From: Gammaproteobacteria bacterium
Lineage (GTDB): Bacteria; Pseudomonadota; Gammaproteobacteria; Methylococcales; Methylomonadaceae
Direction: 5' to 3'
NCBI GenBank assembly: GCA_024277935.1
Contig: JAJRUF010000095.1
Location: 1-39,746, forward strand
DNA length: 39,746 bases
This document shows, one piece after another, positions 18,098 to 32,796 of this stretch. The notes beneath the pieces were generated by a model. It made no database searches. It saw nothing but the letters and a program-made list of their open reading frames with translations, and was not told the DNA's origin. Each line of letters starts with the position of its first letter. Position 1 is the stretch's first letter. A program made the position numbers and the translations under genes.

Positions 18098-19423
18098 CGA
18101 ACTAAAAATACGCCCTAGCAAATCATCCGAACTAAATGTACCGGTAATTTCTGCTAAACTATTTTGGGCTTGTCTTAAATCTTCGGCGACTAATTCACCC
18201 GCCTGATGTTGTAATTGCTCCCGTGCATTTTCTACACTTTTTTGGCCTTGGGTTAAAGCATCAATATGCCTTTTTCTAGCAATAAAAACATCATCTGTTT
18301 CACTATTAAAACCCACTGTTTGTTTAAGGTGATTAATTAATAACGCCATCCCAATACCCTTTTTTACTGAAAGATATATTTGGCTTCCCTGTTCATTTTC
18401 TATTATTTCTGGTTCTATACCTAATAAATCAATTTTGTTATAAACTTTAGTTATATCTAAATCAGTAGGCAGTACTTTCATCACTGAGTCTATCTCAGGA
18501 TCTGTGCTATCAATTAATAATAAAACTTTATCCGCTTGTTTAATTTCTTCATGCGCTCGGCGAATGCCTTCTTTTTCAACTAGATTATCACTTTCTCTTA
18601 ATCCTGCAGTATCAATAATATGAAGGGGCATACCATCAATTTGGATTCTTTCTTTTAGAATATCTCGGGTTGTCCCTGCAATATCTGTCACTATTGCTGC
18701 TTCATGTCCTGCCAATGCATTGAGTAAACTTGATTTTCCTGCATTTGGTTTTCCAGCTAAAACCACTGTCATTCCATCTCTTAATAAACGACCTTGCTGA
18801 GCAGTTTTTAGAATTTTTTGTATTCTTGTCGATAGGTTTATAATTTTATTTTCAACCACTCCATCGGTTAAAAAATCAATTTCTTCATCAACAAAGTCTA
18901 TTGCCGCTTCTACATATATTCTAAGTTCAGTAAGCTCTTCAACTAATTCATTGACTTGTTTAGAAAAAACACCTTGCATAGATTTTTGGGCCGATCGTAC
19001 AGATTGCTCTGTACTACTTTCTATTAAATCTGCAACAGCTTCTGCTTGCGCTAAATCTAGTTTATTATTGAGGAAAGCTCTTTCTGTAAACTCTCCTGGG
19101 TTAGCTAACCTTGCCCCTAGTTTCACCACTCTTTTTAACAGCATACCCAAAACCACGGCTCCACCATGCCCCTGTAGTTCAATAGTATCTTCACCTGTAT
19201 AGGAGGCAGGATTGGGGAAATATAGTAGGATGCCTGAATCTATTATAGAGTCACCTTCATCTCTAAATGAAGTAAAACACGCTTGTCTTGAAACAGGTGT
19301 TTTTTGCGTTATTTTCTGAGCAATTTCAAGAGCTGAAGGTCCTGAAATTCTGATAATACCCACACCTCCATTTCCGGGAGGTGTTGCAATGGCAGCAATG
19401 GTATCTTGTATAATTTGTTGCAC
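18080..19423 (-). CDS. mnmE: tRNA modification GTPase MnmE (TrmE)
   Basis: GKPNAGKSSLLNAL, DIAGTTRD, C-terminal FCIGK. Confidence 0.98.
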   Translation of the reverse strand: MQQIIQDTIAAIATPPGNGGVGIIRISGPSALEIAQKITQKTPVSRQACFTSFRDEGDSIIDSGILLYFPNPASYTGEDTIELQGHGGAVVLGMLLKRVVKLGARLANPGEFTERAFLNNKLDLAQAEAVADLIESSTEQSVRSAQKSMQGVFSKQVNELVEELTELRIYVEAAIDFVDEEIDFLTDGVVENKIINLSTRIQKILKTAQQGRLLRDGMTVVLAGKPNAGKSSLLNALAGHEAAIVTDIAGTTRDILKERIQIDGMPLHIIDTAGLRESDNLVEKEGIRRAHEEIKQADKVLLLIDSTDPEIDSVMKVLPTDLDITKVYNKIDLLGIEPEIIENEQGSQIYLSVKKGIGMALLINHLKQTVGFNSETDDVFIARKRHIDALTQGQKSVENAREQLQHQAGELVAEDLRQAQNSLAEITGTFSSDDLLGRIFSSFCIGK

Positions 19424-19460
19424 TTTTTTAAAATAATTTGTGAAATAATTTAATAAAAAA

Positions 19461-19478
19461 GGGAGCTAAAAAGCTCCC
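19461..19478 (-). terminator. Rho-independent terminator between yidC and mnmE
   Basis: GGGAGCT-AAAA-AGCTCCC flanked by A and T runs. Confidence 0.8.
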
Positions 19479-19499
19479 TTTTTTTAAATGTAATAGTTA

Positions 19500-21203
19500 T
19501 TACTTTTCTGCTTCGATTTGCTTAGTAATATACCACTGTTGAAGGATTGATAGTGTATTGTTACATACCCAGTAAAGTACTAAACCCGAAGGGAAGAACA
19601 AGAAAAAGACGGTAAAAATTATTGGAAACATTTTCATCACTTTCGCTTGTAATGGATCAATCGGTGCAGGATTTAAGCTTTGCTGAATCTTCATGGAAAT
19701 ACCCATAAGAATTGGCAAAATAAAGAAAGGGTCTTGTGCTGATAAATCTTGTACCCATAATATAAAGTCTGCTTGACGTATCTCAACTGTTTCAATCAAT
19801 ACCCAGTATAAAGAAATAAATACCGGTATTTGTACTATGATAGGAAGACACCCCCCCATTGGGTTTACTTTTTCCTTTTTGTACATTGCCATCATTTCTG
19901 TATTAAAACGCTGTCTGTCATCGGCAAATTTTTCTTGCAAGGCTTTAAGACGAGGCTGAATTTTACGCATTTTAGCCATCGAACGATAACTTGCTTGAGA
20001 TAACTTAAAGAACAGTAATTTAATACATAAAGTCACACCCATAATAGCGAAACCCCAGTTACCAACATGATCATGTATTTGGTTAAGTAACCAGTAAATT
20101 GGTTTTCCTACAACTGTTAACCAACCATAATCTACTGTTAGCTCTAGCCCTTTTGCTACCTTTTCCATCATTGGCTGAATTTTTGGTCCAGCAAATAAAT
20201 GTGCAGTAAAAATTTTATCAGTATGTGGTGCAACATCAACTGCTGGAGAATAAGAACCAATAACATAATGAGAATCTTTTAATTTTTTAGTATAAAAGTG
20301 ATTCTCTTGGTCTGCAGCTGGAACCCAAGCTGTTGCAAAATAATGTTGAATCATGGCACTCCAGCCACCAACAGTCGAAATACTTAGGTTTTCGTCTTCC
20401 ATGTCGTTATATTTTATCTTTTGATACTTTTCTTCTTCTGTATAAACTACACCACCGGCATAGGTTCTAATAAAAGTATTACCTTTATCATCTACATAAG
20501 GTATTCTCAAAAGTTGACTATACTGCCTACCCATCCAGTTTTGATTAGAATCATTACTTATTTTTTGGTCAACAGCAATATCGTAACTACCACGCGTAAA
20601 AGTAAAAACCTTAGTGACAACTAAACCTTGATTATTAGTCCATGTTAAAGGAACTGATAAGGTATTTTGTCCTTCAGTTAATTCATATTTTTGTTTTTCT
20701 GCCGTGTAAAAAGCATGATGGTCAGGACCTGCGACAGAACCACTGCTGGCAATTAAACCACTTTGCGCTAGAAAAAGCTTTTCTGTACTACTATCTAATA
20801 AGCGAATAGGAGAAAAATCTTTTTTCGGTGGCTCTAAGCCAACTAAAGCATACATTTTATTAACGACAGTATTTATTTTTTCATGAGGATACTGTAGTAA
20901 ATCTAAATTACGTATTGTCCCACCTTTAGTATCAACCTCAACTGAAAATACATCCGTTTTTATAGTGATAATATTATCAGCATGAATACCTAAAACAGGC
21001 ACTGCTCCTAAGTTTTGACCAGCACTCGAAATAGCTGAGTTATTTTTCCCAGTTCTTGGTAAGTCCTCCCCAGAATCCATAACAACAGGTTGTTCTAATG
21101 TTGCAACTACAGGCTTGGGACCATAGTCTATTTGCCATTGTTCCCAAAGCATATAAGAAACCATTGCAAAAGCAATGACTAGTAGAAATCTAATGTTATC
21201 CAT
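19500..21203 (-). CDS. yidC: Membrane protein insertase YidC
   Basis: MDNIRFLLVIAFAMVSYMLWEQW; conserved C-terminal insertase domain. Confidence 0.98.
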   Translation of the reverse strand: MDNIRFLLVIAFAMVSYMLWEQWQIDYGPKPVVATLEQPVVMDSGEDLPRTGKNNSAISSAGQNLGAVPVLGIHADNIITIKTDVFSVEVDTKGGTIRNLDLLQYPHEKINTVVNKMYALVGLEPPKKDFSPIRLLDSSTEKLFLAQSGLIASSGSVAGPDHHAFYTAEKQKYELTEGQNTLSVPLTWTNNQGLVVTKVFTFTRGSYDIAVDQKISNDSNQNWMGRQYSQLLRIPYVDDKGNTFIRTYAGGVVYTEEEKYQKIKYNDMEDENLSISTVGGWSAMIQHYFATAWVPAADQENHFYTKKLKDSHYVIGSYSPAVDVAPHTDKIFTAHLFAGPKIQPMMEKVAKGLELTVDYGWLTVVGKPIYWLLNQIHDHVGNWGFAIMGVTLCIKLLFFKLSQASYRSMAKMRKIQPRLKALQEKFADDRQRFNTEMMAMYKKEKVNPMGGCLPIIVQIPVFISLYWVLIETVEIRQADFILWVQDLSAQDPFFILPILMGISMKIQQSLNPAPIDPLQAKVMKMFPIIFTVFFLFFPSGLVLYWVCNNTLSILQQWYITKQIEAEK

Positions 21204-21205
21204 TG

Positions 21206-21430
21206 TTATTTACCAATTTTTTTTGGAACTGGGTCGATACCCCCCTCATGAAAGGGGTGGCATTTTAATAATCTTTTTATTGTAAGATAAGAACCTTTGA
21301 CTGCACCATGAAGCTGAATTGCTTCCAGGCCATAACTTGAACAGCTAGGATAAAATCGGCATCTTGGGGGAAGTAAAGGACTTATAAATATTTTATAAAA
21401 CTTTATAAGATTTATGAGTATGAATTGCAT
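21206..21430 (-). CDS. yidD: Membrane protein insertion efficiency factor YidD
   Basis: [39 protein letters not shown]. Confidence 0.97.
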   Translation of the reverse strand: MQFILINLIKFYKIFISPLLPPRCRFYPSCSSYGLEAIQLHGAVKGSYLTIKRLLKCHPFHEGGIDPVPKKIGK

Positions 21431-21780
21431 CGCTCAGTTAGTTTAAGCCAATGCTTATCTAATGATTTAGTTAATAAAGCAGGAGATGCATTGGCTGCAT
21501 CTCTTCTTGCTAATACCACAATATCAATATTAATTAAATCGTGTTGCTTCAATCTAAAATTTTCCCGAACAGACCTTTTAATTATATTCCTTGTCACTGC
21601 TTTTTTTATATTCTTTTTTGTAATGGCTAGGCCTAATCTAGGGTGATCCAAATTATTTCTGATGACTAATAGGGTAAAAAACTTATCAGTAGACTTTACT
21701 GGTTTCGCAAATACCTTTTTGTAAGCCGCTGGATCTTCTAGTTTTAACTGAGAGGGAAAACTATACTTTTTACCAGCCAA
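21412..21780 (-). CDS. rnpA: Ribonuclease P protein component
   Basis: [29 protein letters not shown]. Confidence 0.95.
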   Translation of the reverse strand: MAGKKYSFPSQLKLEDPAAYKKVFAKPVKSTDKFFTLLVIRNNLDHPRLGLAITKKNIKKAVTRNIIKRSVRENFRLKQHDLINIDIVVLARRDAANASPALLTKSLDKHWLKLTERCNSYS

Positions 21781-21915
21781 TTATACAGTTAGCTCTGCAC
21801 GGCCTTTTGCTCTACGAGCATTTATTACTTTACGACCACCTACAGTGGCCATTCTTGCACGAAAACCATGAGTTCTTGCACGCTTTAATTTACTGGGTTG
21901 ATAAGTTCTTTTCAT
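21781..21915 (-). CDS. rpmH: 50S ribosomal protein L34
   Basis: [44 protein letters not shown] (below ORF track size cutoff). Confidence 0.98.
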   Translation of the reverse strand: MKRTYQPSKLKRARTHGFRARMATVGGRKVINARRAKGRAELTV

Positions 21916-22151
21916 TTGCCTAAGCCTTAATATAGTGTTTTAACAAAAAACGGGTAAAAAAGACTCGGGATAATAAGACAAATCTATACTATCTGTCAAT
22001 GTAAATTACAAGTAAGCTGTGTTTAATTCTGTAAATAGCTTGTGTATAAGTTATATTTTTTATTAAAATATAATAACTTATCTACACCTTTTTCCTTTGA
22101 TAAGTATAAACTATCTAACTGATTTACCCCTAACCTAATTTAAAATAATCA

Positions 22152-23474
22152 ATGAGCTCAATTTGGAATACTTGTTTATCTAAACTTGAAAATGAAATCC
22201 CTTCTAATGATTTTAGTACCTGGATCAGGCCATTACAGGCAGTTGAAAAAGGTGATTCACTTAAATTATTAGCACCAAATCGCTTTATTATTGATCATGT
22301 AAAACAACATTTCATTAGTAAAATTGAAGATGCTGTCTATGAGTTTTCAAATGGTACCTTAATATTACAATTTGAAATTGGCTCAAAAAAAACCACGGCT
22401 CTTATTCAGCCAAAACCACAGAATAAAACAAATAGACAAGAAAAACCTAAACGTTCTACTTTTTTAAACCAAACATTCACTTTTGATAGTTTTGTGGAGG
22501 GCAAATCCAACCAGTTAGCAAAAGCCGCATCTATTCAGGTTTCTGAAAATATTGGTAAAGCTTATAACCCTTTATTTTTGTATGGTAGCTCTGGCTTAGG
22601 AAAAACGCATTTAATGCATGCTATTGGAAATGCAGCTATCGCTAAAAATCCTTCTGCACATATTGTTTATTTGCACTCTGAAAAGTTCGTACAGGATATG
22701 GTTCAAGCTTTCCAGCACAATACTATTAATGCTTTTAAAGATTACTATCGTAGTATTGATATATTACTTATTGATGACATTCAGTTTTTAGCAGGGAAAG
22801 AACGCTCTCAAGAAGAGTTTTTTCATACTTTTAATAATCTTTTAGATAAAAAACACCAAGTCGTTTTAACCTGTGATAAATACCCAAAAGAAATAGAAGG
22901 TTTGGAAGATCGTTTAAAATCGAGATTCGGTTGGGGCTTACCTGTTGCGATAGAACCACCTGACTTAGAAACTCGGGCGGCAATTCTCATTAATAAAGCT
23001 GCTTTAGTTAATGTTGAGCTGCCTCAGGAGGTCGCTTTTTTTATAGGCAAACGTATTCCATCGAATGTCAGAGACCTTGAAGGAGCACTTAGAAGAGTCG
23101 TGGCTAATGCCCAGTTTACGGGTAAAGAAATTACTGTTGATTTTACTAAAGAAGCTTTGCATGACTTAATTTCACTACAAGACAAATTAGTTAATATTGA
23201 TAATATTCAGAAAAAGGTAGCTGAATATTTCAAAATTCGAGTGGCAGATTTATCTTCAAAAAACCGTCGGCAATCCATTACTCGTCCCAGACAAATTGCC
23301 ATGTGTTTGGCGAGAGAACTGACTAGCCATAGCTTTCCTGAAATTGGAGATGCTTTTGGTGGAAGGGATCACACCACTGTCATGAATGCCTGTAAGCGTG
23401 TTAAAGCTTTAAGAGACAGTGATATTAAAGTTTCTGAAGATTATCAAAATCTATTGAGAACTTTATCACATTAA
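22152..23474 (+). CDS. dnaA: Chromosomal replication initiator DnaA
   Basis: [44 protein letters not shown]. Confidence 0.99.
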   Translation: MSSIWNTCLSKLENEIPSNDFSTWIRPLQAVEKGDSLKLLAPNRFIIDHVKQHFISKIEDAVYEFSNGTLILQFEIGSKKTTALIQPKPQNKTNRQEKPKRSTFLNQTFTFDSFVEGKSNQLAKAASIQVSENIGKAYNPLFLYGSSGLGKTHLMHAIGNAAIAKNPSAHIVYLHSEKFVQDMVQAFQHNTINAFKDYYRSIDILLIDDIQFLAGKERSQEEFFHTFNNLLDKKHQVVLTCDKYPKEIEGLEDRLKSRFGWGLPVAIEPPDLETRAAILINKAALVNVELPQEVAFFIGKRIPSNVRDLEGALRRVVANAQFTGKEITVDFTKEALHDLISLQDKLVNIDNIQKKVAEYFKIRVADLSSKNRRQSITRPRQIAMCLARELTSHSFPEIGDAFGGRDHTTVMNACKRVKALRDSDIKVSEDYQNLLRTLSH

Positions 23475-24015
23475 TTGCGATAAAGCTGTGGATAAACCAG
23501 GTGTAAAATAATGACTGCTTTTTACTCACAACATAAAAACATACCAACAAAGGTCTTTAGCAACAAAGTAAATATTTGATTTATAAAATGTAAATAGGCT
23601 TATCCACAGTTATTAGCCTGTTTAATAGTAATAAGATAATAAAGATATATACTTTTATTATTAAAAAAGTCCTTGTTTGCTTGTTTTTTTCTTTAGGTGG
23701 TAAAAAAACATTTTCTAACAAGGTTTACAAATATAATTTTTTATAAGATCAGTGAAATTTGGCAAGTCTAGAATAAGTGTGGCATGATTTAATTTTAACT
23801 AACTTGTGGATAAACTTGTGTTTACAGTCAGGTTTATATTGTTTGTTAGTTGTAAACAATTTATACAGGCTAATTTAGAAACAAGTTATCCACAACTACC
23901 ATGGCACTAATTAACAAGCTTAAAAATAGTATATATATATGATTTTTAAGGTTAATTGTTGGTTTTCAACAGTTTTATTTTTACTAATAACAGTAATAAG
24001 TTTTAAATAAATATT
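23475..24015. other. Probable oriC (dnaA-dnaN intergenic)
   Basis: Four perfect TTATCCACA boxes: 23487-23495(-), 23600-23608(+), 23805-23813(-), 23886-23894(+), with AT-rich stretches. Confidence 0.8.
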
Positions 24016-25122
24016 ATGTATTTTATTATTAATAGAGAGCAATTACTCTCGCCTTTGCAACAAATCGTGAGTGTTATAGAAAAAAAGCAAACTATGCTTA
24101 TTCTTTCTAATGTACTTATTGCAGTAAATGAAAATAAGTTAGTATTAACTGGAACTGATCTTGAAATTCAGTTGATTGCTAGAGTAAATCTTGATTCATC
24201 AGAGCCAGGAGAAATTACAGTTCCTGCTAGAAAATTATTAGATATTATTAGGTTGTTACCAAGTGATGTTGAAATTAAATTTGAATTAAAATTAAAAGAG
24301 GATAAAGTAAAAATATCTTCAGGGCGAAGTCGATTTTCCTTAACTACATTAGCTGCTGATGAGTATCCTGAATTCTCTGAAGCTGAATTAGATAAGCAGT
24401 TTTTAATTAATGCTGGGCAATTTAAAAAAGCATTAGATAAAACCATTTTTTGTATGGCAAACCAGGATATTCGCTATTACTTAAATGGCTTGTTACTACA
24501 TATTTCAAATAGTAAATTAAAGTTAGTCGCTTCTGATGGTCATCGCTTATCTATCTATGAAGATAATATTGGTACCGCGACGGGCTATGAATCACGTATT
24601 ATTTTACCTAGAAAAGGTGTTTTAGAACTTTCACGATTATTGGATGATGAAGAAGCTGAATTAAATATCCAATTTTCAGAGAGTAATATAAGAATTTATT
24701 TTAATGAAATTACTTTCTCAGCAAAATTAGTTGATTCAAAATACCCAGATTTTAGTAAAGTCTTTGATCAACCTTTTTTCAACCAAATTCATATTCAACG
24801 ACAATTACTAAAAGATGCTTTAACTCGTGTTGCTATTCTTGCTAATGAAAAAATTAAAGGAATTACTTTAAATATATCAGCTGATTTATTAAAACTCAAT
24901 TCACATAATCCTGAACATGATGAAGCCAATGAAGAGATAGTTATTGAATATCAAGGTGAACCTTTAAATATCTCCTTTAATTCGCAGTATATTTTAGATG
25001 CAGTGAGTAATTTAGATTCTGAATTAGCTGTACTTACTATTGCAAGTAATAGTAGTAGTTGTTTTATTGAAGAACCAGACCAACAACTTTATAAATTTAT
25101 TGTTATGCCTATGAAATTATAA
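24016..25122 (+). CDS. dnaN: DNA polymerase III beta sliding clamp
   Basis: Position after dnaA; LVASDGHRLSIYED; C-terminal FIVMPMKL. Confidence 0.98.
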   Translation: MYFIINREQLLSPLQQIVSVIEKKQTMLILSNVLIAVNENKLVLTGTDLEIQLIARVNLDSSEPGEITVPARKLLDIIRLLPSDVEIKFELKLKEDKVKISSGRSRFSLTTLAADEYPEFSEAELDKQFLINAGQFKKALDKTIFCMANQDIRYYLNGLLLHISNSKLKLVASDGHRLSIYEDNIGTATGYESRIILPRKGVLELSRLLDDEEAELNIQFSESNIRIYFNEITFSAKLVDSKYPDFSKVFDQPFFNQIHIQRQLLKDALTRVAILANEKIKGITLNISADLLKLNSHNPEHDEANEEIVIEYQGEPLNISFNSQYILDAVSNLDSELAVLTIASNSSSCFIEEPDQQLYKFIVMPMKL

Positions 25123-25142
25123 GTTTCTAGTTTTATCAAAAT

Positions 25143-28674
<3,532 letters not shown>

Positions 28675-28709
28675 TTAATTTTTTATCTTCAAAATAATAC
28701 TCTATTTGG

Positions 28710-28738
28710 TAGGGCGGGCATTTGACCGCCCTTTTTTA
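28710..28738 (+). terminator. Rho-independent terminator after gyrB
   Basis: AGGGCGG...CCGCCCT followed by TTTTT. Confidence 0.8.
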
Positions 28739-28913
28739 TTTATATGTCTATTACAAATTACAGTTTATAAAACTGTAGAGTGGACTTTAGTCCGCAATAA
28801 CAAATACAAACGGTCTCTATAGCAAATTAAATTTTGCTCTATAAATGAATGGCCTTAATTTATTAAATTAACTTGTGGTAAGTTAATCAGCATTTTTTTT
28901 TAAACAAAATAGT

Positions 28914-29747
28914 ATGAAACAATATTTAGATTTACTGGGTAAAATACTTAATGAAGGTGTGCAAAAAGGTGACAGAACAGGGAGTGGTACTTTGTCTTTT
29001 TTTGGTTATCAGATGCGTTTTGACTTACAACAAGGCTTTCCTTTAGTGACCACTAAGAAAGTTCATTTGAAGTCTATTATTCATGAATTGCTTTGGTTTT
29101 TAAAAGGTGACACTAATATTGCCTATTTAAAGCAAAATGGAGTGAAAATATGGGATGAATGGGCGACTAAAGAGGGGGAGTTAGGGCCTGTCTATGGATA
29201 TCAGTGGCGGTCATGGCCAACACCCGAAGGAAATTATATTGATCAAATAGCAACTATTATTAAACAACTTAAACAAACACCTAATAGTCGGAGAATAATT
29301 GTATCAGCTTGGAATGTAGCGGATTTACCTGATGAAACTATTAGCCCACAAGATAATGTAAAAAACGGGAAAATGGCTCTACCTGCTTGTCATGCCTTTT
29401 TTCAGTTCTATGTAGCAAATGGAAAGCTCTCTTGTCAGCTCTATCAGCGCAGCTGTGACACGTTTTTAGGTTTGCCGTTCAATATAGCCAGTTATGCATT
29501 ATTGACGCATATAGTCGCTCAGCAGGCTGATTTTGAGGTTGGGGATTTTATTTGGACAGGTGGAGATGTACATTTGTATTTAAATCATCTACAACAAGCT
29601 AAATTACAATTAACCAGACAGCCTTATCCCTTGCCTGTGTTAAAAATTAATAGAAAAGCTAAATCAATATTTGATTATCAGTATAAAGATTTTGAAATTG
29701 AAGGCTACCAGGCACATGATCATATTAAAGCTGATATTTCAGTTTAA
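28914..29747 (+). CDS. thyA: Thymidylate synthase
   Basis: [56 protein letters not shown]. Confidence 0.98.
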   Translation: MKQYLDLLGKILNEGVQKGDRTGSGTLSFFGYQMRFDLQQGFPLVTTKKVHLKSIIHELLWFLKGDTNIAYLKQNGVKIWDEWATKEGELGPVYGYQWRSWPTPEGNYIDQIATIIKQLKQTPNSRRIIVSAWNVADLPDETISPQDNVKNGKMALPACHAFFQFYVANGKLSCQLYQRSCDTFLGLPFNIASYALLTHIVAQQADFEVGDFIWTGGDVHLYLNHLQQAKLQLTRQPYPLPVLKINRKAKSIFDYQYKDFEIEGYQAHDHIKADISV

Positions 29748-29916
29748 AGTAGATCTGTTATTTTCCAGTAGTAGTGACAACGGGTCTTTTTATACGCTTT
29801 ATAAATTAAGGATAAATAATATACTTGACATATTATCTAACAACCCTTGAAAATGGTGATTTAATACTAGCTAATTTTAGCTAGTCGCGCCTGTATATAT
29901 TTAAGAGGGGAAATAC

Positions 29917-30336
29917 ATGTCTCTATTAGACACTATAAAAAGCATATTTTGTGGAGAAAAACCAAAAGACTCAGCGATAACAGAAAAAGTTGAGGATATC
30001 AAAGAAAAGGTTGAAGAGGTTGTTGAGGATTTAAAAGACAAAGCTGAGGAAGTTTTTGAAGATATTAAAGAAACTATTGAGGAAGCTGTCGATACGGTAG
30101 AAGAAAAAATTGAAGAGGTCGTAGCTGTTGATACTCCCCCTGTTGTTAAATCTGAATCAACAACAAAAGATAATACAGCAATACAACTTCCAGAAGATTC
30201 AGCGTTAAGACGCCATGCAATATCAGCACTGAAAATGGAAATTGAGTCAACTATGCCTGCCCGTCCTACTGATTCAACATTAAAGCGCCATTACGATGCT
30301 ACAGTACAAGCTAAGTTAGCAGAATTAATTGGCTGA
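29917..30336 (+). CDS. Acidic coiled-coil hypothetical protein with a duplicated C-terminal motif
   Basis: Glu/Lys heptad-like stretch; PEDSALRRHA and PTDSTLKRHY repeats. Confidence 0.6.
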   Translation: MSLLDTIKSIFCGEKPKDSAITEKVEDIKEKVEEVVEDLKDKAEEVFEDIKETIEEAVDTVEEKIEEVVAVDTPPVVKSESTTKDNTAIQLPEDSALRRHAISALKMEIESTMPARPTDSTLKRHYDATVQAKLAELIG

Positions 30337-30340
30337 TTAA

Positions 30341-30370
30341 TTGTAGGGCGGAGTTTAGTCCGCCCTACAA
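30341..30370. terminator. Perfect palindrome / terminator-like or REP-like element
   Basis: TTGTAGGGCGGA-gtttag-TCCGCCCTACAA between convergent genes. Confidence 0.65.
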
Positions 30371-30409
30371 AATTTATTGTATTGAGCCGTGATTTGTATA
30401 TCCAATAAT

Positions 30410-31783
30410 TTACAACTCACTCAATAAACGCTTATAAATCCCACCAAAACTACCATTACTCATTAATACAAAGTGAGCCTTTTCTTTAGCTTGTATTTTT
30501 AACTGCTCAATAATGGCTTCTAATGTTGTATATATCTCAATATTTTCAGCGAATTTTTTTAGTTCAGATAAATCCCAATCTAAATTCTCTGGTTGGTAGA
30601 TCATCGCAATATCTGCTTTAGCCAAAGATTCAGCTAACGACTGGGTGTGAACTCCCATTCGCATCGTATTTGATCTTGGTTCAATGATTGCCACAATTTT
30701 TTCAGTGCCGACTTGTTTTCTCAAGCCATCTAAAGTAGTTTGTATGGCAGTTGGGTGGTGAGCAAAATCATCGTAAATAATCACGTCTTTTATCTTAGCG
30801 ATTACTTCCATTCTGCGTTTCACATTTTTAAACTGTTTTAATGCTTTAATGGCGTCTATTGGTAATATGCCAATATGTTTTGCAGCCACAATAGCCGACA
30901 TTGCATTATAAACATTATGCTCACCTGTTAATTTCCAGCTTACAATGCCTTGTTCAGTACCTTCAAATAGCACCTTAAACTCACTACCATCAGTTTTAAT
31001 TAATTGTGCCTGCCATTGGGTTTGTCTGTTAATAGTGGTTCTTGCTACGGGTGTCCAACAACCCATGTCTAATACATCGTCAATATTACTTTCAGTTTCT
31101 GGCGCTATAATTAAACCTTCACTGGGTATGGTTCTCACTAAATGATGAAATTGTTTTTTAATAGCGGCTAAATTATCAAAAATATCAGCATGATCAAATT
31201 CAAGGTTATTTAAAATAGCAGTTCTAGGGCGGTAATGGACAAATTTTGAACGTTTATCAAAGAAAGCTGAATCATACTCATCTGCTTCAATCACAAAAAA
31301 ATCGGATTGACCAAGGCGTGCAGAAATTCCAAAGTTTAGGGGAATACCACCAATTAAAAATCCAGGATTAAAACCTTGATACTCTAATACCCATGCTAGC
31401 ATACTGCTTGTAGTTGTTTTTCCATGAGTCCCTGCTACCCCTAAAACCCATTTATCTTGAAGTACATGTTCAGATAGCCATTGTGGCCCTGATATATACT
31501 TAAGTCCTCGGTTTAATACGGCTTCAACTTCGATATTTCCACGGGATATAGCATTTCCAATAACGACCAAATCAGGTTTGCAATCTAAATTTTCAACCTT
31601 ATAGCCATTCATTAATTGAATGCCTTGTTCTTCCAGTTGTGTACTCATTGGTGGATACACATTTTGATCAGAACCACTGACTTTATAACCCAATTCTCTG
31701 GCAATTAGTGCCAAACCGCCCATAAATGTTCCACATATCCCTAAAATATGGATATGTAACGGTTTTTCTTTAGTATTATTCAT
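30410..31783 (-). CDS. mpl: UDP-N-acetylmuramate:L-alanyl-gamma-D-glutamyl-meso-diaminopimelate ligase
   Basis: HILGICGTFMGGLALIARELGYKVSGSD; GTHGKTTTSSMLAWVLE; IYDDFAHHPTAI. Confidence 0.96.
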   Translation of the reverse strand: MNNTKEKPLHIHILGICGTFMGGLALIARELGYKVSGSDQNVYPPMSTQLEEQGIQLMNGYKVENLDCKPDLVVIGNAISRGNIEVEAVLNRGLKYISGPQWLSEHVLQDKWVLGVAGTHGKTTTSSMLAWVLEYQGFNPGFLIGGIPLNFGISARLGQSDFFVIEADEYDSAFFDKRSKFVHYRPRTAILNNLEFDHADIFDNLAAIKKQFHHLVRTIPSEGLIIAPETESNIDDVLDMGCWTPVARTTINRQTQWQAQLIKTDGSEFKVLFEGTEQGIVSWKLTGEHNVYNAMSAIVAAKHIGILPIDAIKALKQFKNVKRRMEVIAKIKDVIIYDDFAHHPTAIQTTLDGLRKQVGTEKIVAIIEPRSNTMRMGVHTQSLAESLAKADIAMIYQPENLDWDLSELKKFAENIEIYTTLEAIIEQLKIQAKEKAHFVLMSNGSFGGIYKRLLSEL

Positions 31784-31788
31784 CTTAA

Positions 31789-32319
31789 TTATTCTTTTGG
31801 TTTTTTAGGGTCAATTTTTTTATCTTCAGAAGAATCTTCAGCCGCTTTTTCTTCCACTGGTTTATCCTCTACTTTTTTCTTCAGTTCAATTGATTTTTCT
31901 AAAATCTTTACAATATTGACATATTTAGTTTTCTTAGCTTTTTCAATCACAGAAATATTTTGTTTATCCACTGCATTAACATTAGCACCTGCTGTTATCA
32001 GCAATTTAACCAGCTCTTCACTGCCAAAAATAACAGCATCCATTAATGCCGTTGAGCCTAAGTTATCGGCAATATTCACATTAGCCCCATAAGCCAGTAG
32101 GATTCGAGCGACGCGGATATTACCATTAAAGCTAGCGGCCATCATTGCAGTACGGCCAGTGGCTGTTATAGCATTAACATTTACGCCGTCAGAGAGTAGA
32201 GATTCAACTTTTTCTGTTTTACCAAAAATAGCGGCTGAAAATAGCTCATTAATGCCTGCAGAAAATACAGACATAGAAAAAAAAAGTAAAAAAAATAACA
32301 GTAATTTTTTTAAAATCAT
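31789..32319 (-). CDS. Ankyrin-repeat protein, exported
   Basis: N-terminal signal; VNAITATGRTAMMAASFNGNIRVARILLAYGANVNIADNLGSTALMDAV repeats; charged C-tail. Confidence 0.85.
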   Translation of the reverse strand: MILKKLLLFFLLFFSMSVFSAGINELFSAAIFGKTEKVESLLSDGVNVNAITATGRTAMMAASFNGNIRVARILLAYGANVNIADNLGSTALMDAVIFGSEELVKLLITAGANVNAVDKQNISVIEKAKKTKYVNIVKILEKSIELKKKVEDKPVEEKAAEDSSEDKKIDPKKPKE

Positions 32320-32365
32320 CGAATAGGCTTTATTATGTTATTGATAGAATCAAGAATAGTATAAA

Positions 32366-32785
32366 TTGCTTAAAGTATCATACCTCGATTTGTTATATCA
32401 TCTAACTATGAGTGAAAAAAATAAAATAATAATTGAAGTTGTACCACAGTATATTGATGCACAATCATCACCAGAGGCTAATCGCTATATTTTTGCCTAT
32501 ACTATAACCATTACAAATGCAGGTATTATTCCTGCTAAACTATTAACTCGGCACTGGTTAATTACTGATTCAAATGGTAAAAAGCAGGAAGTAAGAGGGA
32601 GTGGGGTTATTGGAGAGCAACCCTATTTAAAACCAGGTGAGTCCTTTCGTTATACCAGTGGTGCAATGATTGAAACACCCGTAGGTGTGATGCAAGGTAA
32701 GTATGTCATGCTTTCGGATAGTGGAGAGCAATTTAAAGCGCCTGTTCCACAATTTACTTTATCCATTCCACGGACACTACATTAA
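32366..32785 (+). CDS. apaG: ApaG protein
   Basis: YIFAYTITITNAGIIPAKLLTRHWLITDSNGKKQEVRGSGVIGEQPYLKPGESFRYTSG; likely start ATG 32408. Confidence 0.95.
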   Translation: MLKVSYLDLLYHLTMSEKNKIIIEVVPQYIDAQSSPEANRYIFAYTITITNAGIIPAKLLTRHWLITDSNGKKQEVRGSGVIGEQPYLKPGESFRYTSGAMIETPVGVMQGKYVMLSDSGEQFKAPVPQFTLSIPRTLH

Positions 32786-32796
32786 TACATTTTAAT

